NCBI GenBank assembly: GCA_022539475.1
Contig: VCMS01000487.1
Span: 1-24,309 of the forward strand
Direction of reading: 5' to 3'
Source: Gracilaria domingensis
Lineage: Eukaryota; Rhodophyta; Florideophyceae; Gracilariales; Gracilariaceae
DNA length: 24,309 nucleotides
The notes below the pieces were generated by a model, which was given only the letters and a program-made list of their open reading frames with translations, ran no database searches and was not told the DNA's origin. Made by a program: the position numbers and the translations under genes. Below, one piece after another: positions 18,432 through 24,309 of this stretch. The number at the start of each line of letters is the position of its first letter. Position 1 is the first letter of the stretch.

Positions 18432-21400
18432 GTGGGTGCCTGCACCAAAGGCGCGCCGCTCCTCCGCGACGCGCTGCGCGCCATCGGCTACACCGCGCTG
18501 TTCTACCTAGCGCTGCGCATCCCGTCGCTGCTGCTGGCCGACCCCACAGCCGCCCCGCGCTTCTCCTCCAGCGCGAGCGCGCTGGCGCCCCCGCCGCCCG
18601 TGCCCACCGCCGCCGAGTAGGCGCTGGTCACGCTGTCGCTTTTCGTGTCGCCGAGCACGCGCGACTCGTCGCCATTTCGCGCCGCCGCGCTGGGCGCGCT
18701 CATGCCCGCCATGCTCGACGCGCGCCCGCTGTGAGAGCCGGCGTGCGCCACCGCCGTACACTGGGCAGAAGACATCTTCTCCTTAGCTGACACGCACGCG
18801 CGCCTTATCGAAGTCCTCGCCGCCTCCAACGCCAGCCCACGCGTCATGCAACTCGCCGCTGCCGGGATGCGCCGGCGCAAACTCGCGCGCCACGCCGCGC
18901 TAGCGCGCGGGAGCCACCCCCGCCGCTTGCGCCCATTATCGCACTGTACGGAGCGCATTGCGAGCGCCACTAGCCGCGTAGCTGCTCCGTGGCGGCATAT
19001 CTGCTGTTTGCGCTGCGCTGCCTAGTGCAGCAGCTCGCGCCGGCACGCCGGTTGCAGCTGCTGCCCGCCGCCAATCTGCACGTGCTGTTGCGCGCCGACG
19101 CGGACGCGTTGCACGCGCTGCGAGCCGCGCTGAGCACCGCGCAGCAGCGGCTGCTGCAGCCGCGCTGGCGGTGGTGCTGCTGGCTTTGAACGCGCCCTCG
19201 CTGGGCGAGCAGGTGGCACGAGCGCTACGGCATGAGCTGCAAGACTTGTTCTCGCTCATTGCCCCCCAGTCTGCCTTGGGAGATGTATTTGTGCGCTTCT
19301 CGTCGCCGTCTGCTGCGACGCGCTCTCCAATATCGTATACTTCCCCCCAAGGGTCAGCAAGATATTGTTGGAAACCTCGTCCGGTCTCTGACCGCCGGCG
19401 AGCGGGCTGCGGTGATCGTCCCGGGCAATCAAGGAGTGTTTCTCGAGTTCAGCGGCGTGGAAGTGGAATCAAACACGGCTGGCGCGCGCTCTGGTACCAA
19501 CGAGGAGCTCTGTAGTCCGGTTCAAGACATAGGTCAACCTGGAACAGTCGCAAGCGCGCAGCATTGGCAGTTCCCTCTTGAATAATGATATCGCCGCCGA
19601 ACAGCTTCCACTGCACGTGAAGAGTCTTTTGCTGCGCTTGTATGTGTACTGCCATCACCCGATATAGAGCGTTCGCATTGCTATGCGCTCAATTATATCC
19701 GCGGTAGTCAAGGCTTCTGGTCACGGCTCAGTGGCCGAGGCGATCAAGGCGAACTTGCTTGCAGTGACGGACCACTGCATCAAGTCAATCGTTTCCCGGC
19801 AATGGCGTTCGCGAGAAGCGGGGTGCGCCGCGCTTCGCGACGTTCTTGCCTCCCGCACATGGAGGAGGTGAAGGACTCTTTAAAGGATTTCTGGTACTAC
19901 ACACTGAGGGCTATGGATGATATGAAGGAAAGTGTGCGAAAGAGTGCTCAAGGCACTGGAAGGGCACTCTCGGAACTTTCGATATATCTACGTAATCCAA
20001 ACTATTTGGGTGAAGAGGAATCGGCTCAAGCCGTTGACGTTGTACTGTCTGTGCTTATGACGTCCTTCACACACAGCGCCGAGGAGGTGAGAGCGCTCGT
20101 GTCAAAGACTCTGTCCGAGATCACACGACATGGAGGAAGGGCCTTGCGGTCGTCTGTGCCGGATTTGATCGCGAATCTGTTGGACGTTGCGACAGAGCTC
20201 GAGCCGCAAATCTTAAACTACGCGGAGTATCATGTAGCCTCACCGGAGGAGCTGCAAAAACGCTCTGGTCACTGCATCGAGTATGTCCTCGTCCTCTTTG
20301 ATCGAGTCGATTGAAAGGCTCATAGGGCAAGTTGACGAGACAATCGCGGCGGAGGTGGTTCCGAATCTGGCACGATTGGCTCGCGTAGGAGTGGGAATTC
20401 CTACGCGTGCAGCGACGGCAAGGTTGATGTCGAGCGTTCTGCAATCCAGAGCAGTGGTCATGGAACCATATGCTGCAAAGCTGCAGTTTTCAGCGGCAAG
20501 CGCTGCGGGCATGGAGCGCAACGCAATGCTTCGAAAGGCATGGTGTAAGGCCGCTGGCAGAGGTTCAAAGTTGTGCCGCGTCGATGAAGTTGCAAAGTAT
20601 TGCAAACAAAATTAGCAAGAAGGCCACATCGGAGTATCCTCGGGATCGCGCGCTTGCCTCGTCTCTCGCTGCTGGGTTGTGTCGGATGGCGCCCCGATAC
20701 GACCCAGCAGCACGCAAGCTCTATACGGCCCTTCGCATACATGGGGCGCCCTGAAACAGACGACGACGGAGGAGATGACAGCAAGAACTGGAAAGACGCC
20801 TGGAATAAAGGTGCGCCAAGTACTCAGGCCGGGCTTCGTTTGTACGCAAAGGCGATTGTTGAAATATGTGAGCAACGGCTATCTACTTCTGCTCAGTACC
20901 GCGTGAAAAGGAACGCCGCAGCCACGCTAGGGGACCTCACGAACGCTTCAAATGACATTGTCGATGTACAGTACATGTCGCGAAGCGCAAAAAACGTTGT
21001 TAGCGGTGCTTCCAGGTCATATTTGGAAAGGACAGCATGTTGCAATTGAGGCCATTGGGTCTTTGGCAGATTTCTGTTCAAGCGCATCTTTGTGGGAGTC
21101 GTGCGGAGGGAGCGTAGCTGTTGTGCAGCCTGTGCTGTCCGAATCTGATCGAGGGAAGAAGGATTTATCGAAATTGGCAAGCAATTGATGCGGGTGATGG
21201 GGGGGGAGGAAGGTGCTGGTACCCGAGAAACCGTGCCCCTCCGCCCAGCACTGGTACCGAGAAAGTCAGGGACATTTGTAGAGTCGTGTCTCCAAACTCG
21301 TCGGATGTAACGCTAGCGTACCAAATGGTGTACAGATGGTGTGGGGACTGGGTCTGGATGCAGATGCTGTTGATGCTTGGAACAAGGCGCGAAGTCGCAA

Positions 21401-21600
21401 AGAACTATTGTGGGGCAAAAAAGCAGCGATTCAGTGCATCTCTTCATCACAGGGGTGGGCGGGCGTTGAGAGCTGAAGAACCGTCTTATTTGCTGTGGGT
21501 GTTTGAAGAATTGATGCAGAACGAATGGGTCATATTCGACTAACTGTTTAAGCCATTGAGAAGTTGTCGACGTTTCTCCAACAGACTGCATTTAGAAACT
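18432..21600 (+). pseudogene. Proteasome adaptor ECM29 relic, internally deleted
   Basis: Ecm29 is a large HEAT-repeat protein that binds and tethers 26S proteasomes. Pieces follow the known order. First, 18432-18950 (L-R-A-I-G, A-L-R-I-P-S-L-L-L, V-L-A-A-S-N-A-S-P-R), with in-frame TAG at 18618 and TGA at 18732. Then 19190-19585 (Q-Q-D-I-V-G-N-L-V, N-E-E-L-C, D-I-G-Q-P). Next, 19780-20314 (W-R-S-R-E-A-G-C-A-A-L-R-D-V-L, then D-D-M-K-E-S-V-R-K-S-A, E-V-R-A-L-V-S-K-T-L, L-E-P-Q-I-L-N-Y). Last, 20290-21188 (V-P-N-L-A-R-L-A-R-V-G-V-G, W-K-D-A-W-N-K-G-A-P, G-L-R-L-Y) and a fading end near 21490. At least six frame changes occur. About 350 residues of the middle are missing around 18950-19190. The first third is much more GC-rich than the rest. 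Identity is secure from the 19.8-20.9 kb section. Confidence 0.85.
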
Positions 21601-22700
21601 CGCTGGAGCCGCACTGAGGCATTGATTAAACGATTAGTAACTCAGCAAAACGGCATACGAACCAAGTATAAAGTGTAGAATAGTGGTGTTAACATTCTTG
21701 ATCACTTGGTCAACGTTTCCAGGATTCTAAGTGATGAAGGGTGTGATTGGTTGAGACACGCTAATTGCGAATCAGAGTATTCGGAACGAAGATTCCGAGC
21801 CTTAGGGTGCGATCTCGTGCATTAACTATGAGGGGTTGGCATTTCCGTGATATGGTGTTAGGTGGGCTTTTGAGGTTTGAAAGTGGCTTAGGGCATGTAG
21901 GGGCAAAGAGGTTGCGCTATCTGTGTGTTTCGTATCTATCTGGTGCGTCACGCCTATGATACTTCATCGCGCGCACTCACTTGGAGCGGGTCGCCTTTTA
22001 AGCTCATTCTAGGTAATCAGTAGCTTTGAACCCAGTTACTGAGCCTATTGTAATGCTTTTACATGCGTGCGTGTACGCGTGGTTATTTCTCGTGGGGGAT
22101 GCTGTGCTTGAGACTTGGTGGAGCACCAACGATGTGTTCATCTGTTCAGCCGCCGAATGAAAGTCGCGTTAACGTCTGCATCATCCCGGGGTGCATGTGA
22201 TAAAAGAAAAGAAGTATGGGTCTGAACTCGAACCGGCGACCACATTCTGATGAGGAGATAGAGTGCATCAGTGACAGGCTTAGGAAAATTTGTTTTCCTC
22301 GGACGTGCAATTATGTCGCTAAAGGCTGGCAGTAAGTTTTTCGTGTGTTAGCCTTGATGCACTTTCGCACGGCAAAGACATTTTGAAGGTATCCACTCTC
22401 AACGCTTGAATGATTAACGAACATGATAATGGGGTTGGGTAGGTACATATCCGCGGAGACTGCTCGGTGATGGCTCTGTGATGATTACATCCCCGTTCAG
22501 ATCATTCATGCGAATCAGAAATGTTATGCTCTTTCTACTTAAGCGCGCCGGAGTTTAAGGCTTGCAACTGGTAGAAACTGGCCGAAGCAGCGACAAGTCG
22601 CCTGCATAGCTTAAGGGTTCAAAAGGCCATCAACGGCACATGTGCCCTTTGTTTTTCTCCATCTTGCGAATGGTGCGCATGATGGGGGCAACAGTGGAAG
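21601..22700. other. No gene recognised
   Basis: Only short, random-looking frames. It includes the tail of the ECM29 relic at the left and the tRNA-like B box at 22224-22241 described separately. Confidence 0.45.
22224..22250 (-). other. tRNA-like B box / T-arm remnant
   Basis: Read on the minus strand, GGTCGCCGGTTCGAGTTC has the pol III B-box pattern (GGTTCGANTCC with one mismatch), and CATCAGAA precedes it much as the anticodon arm of an elongator tRNA-Met would. The T-stem does not pair and no A box or acceptor partner is found. It is not a working tRNA. It could be a tRNA or SINE remnant or chance. Confidence 0.3.
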
Positions 22701-23360
22701 CTTTCTTCCTTGCGCTTCTGTGCCGGAGGCCGAAATGGACGTCATAGAATTGTACCTGTAACTGTCGGTCTGAAGAGCCTGATCGACGAGGTGGTCCTCC
22801 TGGTGCTGCGCGCGGTAGGGTTCGGATCGGTGCGTGCGGAGGCGAGCAGGGCGGTGCTGTCATTGGCTATATGAGTACTTGGGAAAGCTGGCGGCAGAGC
22901 CGCGAATTCAATGCTCGCGCTGTTGTGATGGTTCGCTGTTGTTGTGTCACAGGACTCAGGTGGTCGGTCCGTGTTCGGAACAACCGCGCCATAACTGCTG
23001 CGAATGTAGTCGGATCGATTAAGTGTGGGCACTGAGGGATTATGTTAAGAGCGGCGTATGGACTCATGATTGGCAAGAATGGCGTGGTCTCAGCAAGGAG
23101 TGGAGGAAAGACCAGAAGTGCAGTGCAACCTCCTAAACATTTTTGAACACGTATGCAGGTTGTGGGGCGCGTGGTCTAGGCGGCACGAAGATACGGGCTG
23201 GATTACCCGCGAATGGGTGGTTCATGCTCAACGAGCGCCCTCGAACGCTCGGGTTCTCCGGCATCGTGTAGGCTTAATTGCTTGGTTCCGTCGACACATA
23301 AAGTACTATGGCCTTTGGTTGAGAGTTGGAAAGTGTGATAATGAGCACCCACAAATGTAA
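22700..23360 (+). pseudogene. Possible HEAT/ARM-repeat protein relic, family unknown
   Basis: A single plus-strand phase gives protein-like sequence over about 220 codons with several in-frame stops. It contains L-K-S-L-I-D-E-V-V-L-L-V-L-R-A-V-G-F, then S-V-R-A-E-A-S-R-A-V-L-S-L-A, both with the helix spacing of HEAT or armadillo repeats. Beyond TGA, TGA, TAA, TAG and TAA codons comes V-E-E-R-P-E-V-Q-C-N-L-L-N-I-F (about 23100). I could not match it to the missing part of ECM29 or to another family. The persistence of one phase across five stops argues for a substitution-only pseudogene, but low-complexity chance coding is possible. Confidence 0.3.
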
Positions 23361-24309
23361 TGCCAATTACCATTTGGATAGTAATCTCGGCGGTCCCAAA
23401 AGAAGAAGTCCATACATTGGCAGGGTCCTGCAATCGCGCACGGCTCCCATATCCGTCGAAGTAGCCGTATGAGAGTTTTGCGTATGGTGGCTAATGTCGT
23501 TGTAGCACATGCTTAATTGTGGCTCGTCGCCGATGAGAGGACACGTCGCGACCGTGGGCTGGCGTGATCATGGGTGTTGCCCAGCTGAACGTGAAGACCG
23601 GGGTACCCCCCCGCGCCCGCCACCTGGGCTACGTTCGGGGTGGAAAGAAGGGTCGGGCTCCGAGCCCAGGTAGGAAACTGGAATTAGCTGCGGGGTTTTG
23701 TCCTGCTGTAATACAGCAGGACGGAACGGAGGGCTTGGAGCCAGCAGTAGAGCACGCAAATGGCCGCGAGGCGGCGTCGACGCCGAACTCAGGCGGGATG
23801 GGGGCGACGGTGAACGAGTGCGGCAGCCGAAGTTCGGGGGCTGAGCGAGGTCCGTGAGCGAACGGAGGCGGTTTACGGCGGTATGGCAGGGGTGCAGGTG
23901 TGAGCAACGGCAGCGATCCAGGATCGCGGGGTGAGCGCGACGGACTAGCGCAATTTACTGCTTACGCGCAAAATGATGAAGCGCACATCGCAATTGGAGG
24001 ATACGCGCCCCACAGTCACTGACGAGCACGCTGCGGCGCGAGCAGCCGGGCTGGAGTGGGCGCCGAGGGAATGCGCTCGCGCGGTAGAGGCCCTTCAGCT
24101 GAACAGCTGCGCTACGTTGGCTGCGTTCTGCGTGGTGTGTGGTTAGGGGTCGTTCGAGCTACAGAAGAGGGAAAAGTGCCGCGGGTGGAATGGGTGTCCG
24201 ATGGGTTGGGGTGGTACCTGAAACGAGAGACCACGCATCCGCGGCATAATGACATTTTTTAATAAATAATCGGCCAAAACGTCCGCGGCGGGGGGGTCCG
24301 GTTGTGTTG
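23361..24309. other. No confident gene; GC-rich end
   Basis: A 97-codon plus-strand frame (23564-23857, first ATG at 23570) is Gly/Ala/Arg-rich and overlapped by equally open minus-strand frames. I do not believe it without other support. A perfect hairpin lies at 23700-23722. No rRNA or tRNA was recognised. The CAGCTG-rich stretch near 24090-24110 was considered and rejected as a tRNA. Confidence 0.4.
23700..23722. repeat. Perfect 10-bp hairpin
   Basis: GTCCTGCTGT (23700-23709) and ACAGCAGGAC (23713-23722) are perfect reverse complements around the 3-base loop AAT. This is a very stable stem. A second small stem (GGGCT/AGCCC) lies about 45 bases to the left. No gene assignment. Confidence 0.6.

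Noticed and set aside
22764..23000. The missing middle of ECM29 displaced to the right end
   Set aside because: Helix spacing is similar, but no specific Ecm29 residues could be matched.
24080..24125. A tRNA-like stretch around CAGCTGAACAGCTG
   Set aside because: No T-loop, no acceptor pairing and no credible anticodon arm. It is a short inverted repeat only.

Overview
The window looks like a piece of eukaryotic nuclear genome. The recognisable proteins include two that are eukaryote-specific (serine palmitoyltransferase LCB2 and the proteasome adaptor Ecm29). Genes lie on both strands without operon structure, and the long frames have few or no introns. A compact, intron-poor alga such as a florideophyte red alga would fit, but that is a guess from gene style, not something the sequence proves. 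Most of what can be recognised is broken, so the region reads as a graveyard of gene and transposon remains around a few intact frames.

Left part (1-7.5 kb): no intact gene. A retropepsin-like fragment (DTGAS motif) lies on the minus strand near 2.6 kb. Several short perfect hairpins are present. A decayed DNA-transposon transposase occupies about 5.6-7.1 kb on the plus strand.

Middle (7.5-10.4 kb): purine-rich minus-strand frames encode orphan coiled-coil, lysine/glutamate-rich proteins (genes A and B). They are followed by three to four imperfect tandem repeats of about 122 bp, each carrying a small hairpin. Next come a 3' fragment of ribulose-phosphate 3-epimerase (minus) and an intact ketopantoate-reductase-like gene (plus, 11151-12053).

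12.7-14.5 kb: two homologous HAD-type phosphatase genes face each other tail to tail. The plus-strand copy keeps the nucleophilic Asp but has two frameshifts. The minus-strand copy is open throughout but has Ser in place of that Asp.

14.8-16.7 kb: gene C (minus) is a 2-oxoglutarate/Fe(II) dioxygenase-like protein with a complete HxD...H...R set, interrupted by one in-frame TGA. Genes B and C share an almost identical block of about 300 bp that covers their 5' region and the first 33 codons, after which the proteins are unrelated.

16.8-21.6 kb: decayed LCB2 (minus) and decayed, internally deleted ECM29 (plus) lie head to head. The right end (21.6-24.3 kb) holds a tRNA-like B box, a possible HEAT-repeat relic and otherwise nothing I can name.

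The most unusual items are the swappable 5' block shared by genes B and C, the HAD pair in which openness and catalytic competence sit in different copies, and the tandem repeats whose hairpin stems differ in sequence but still pair.
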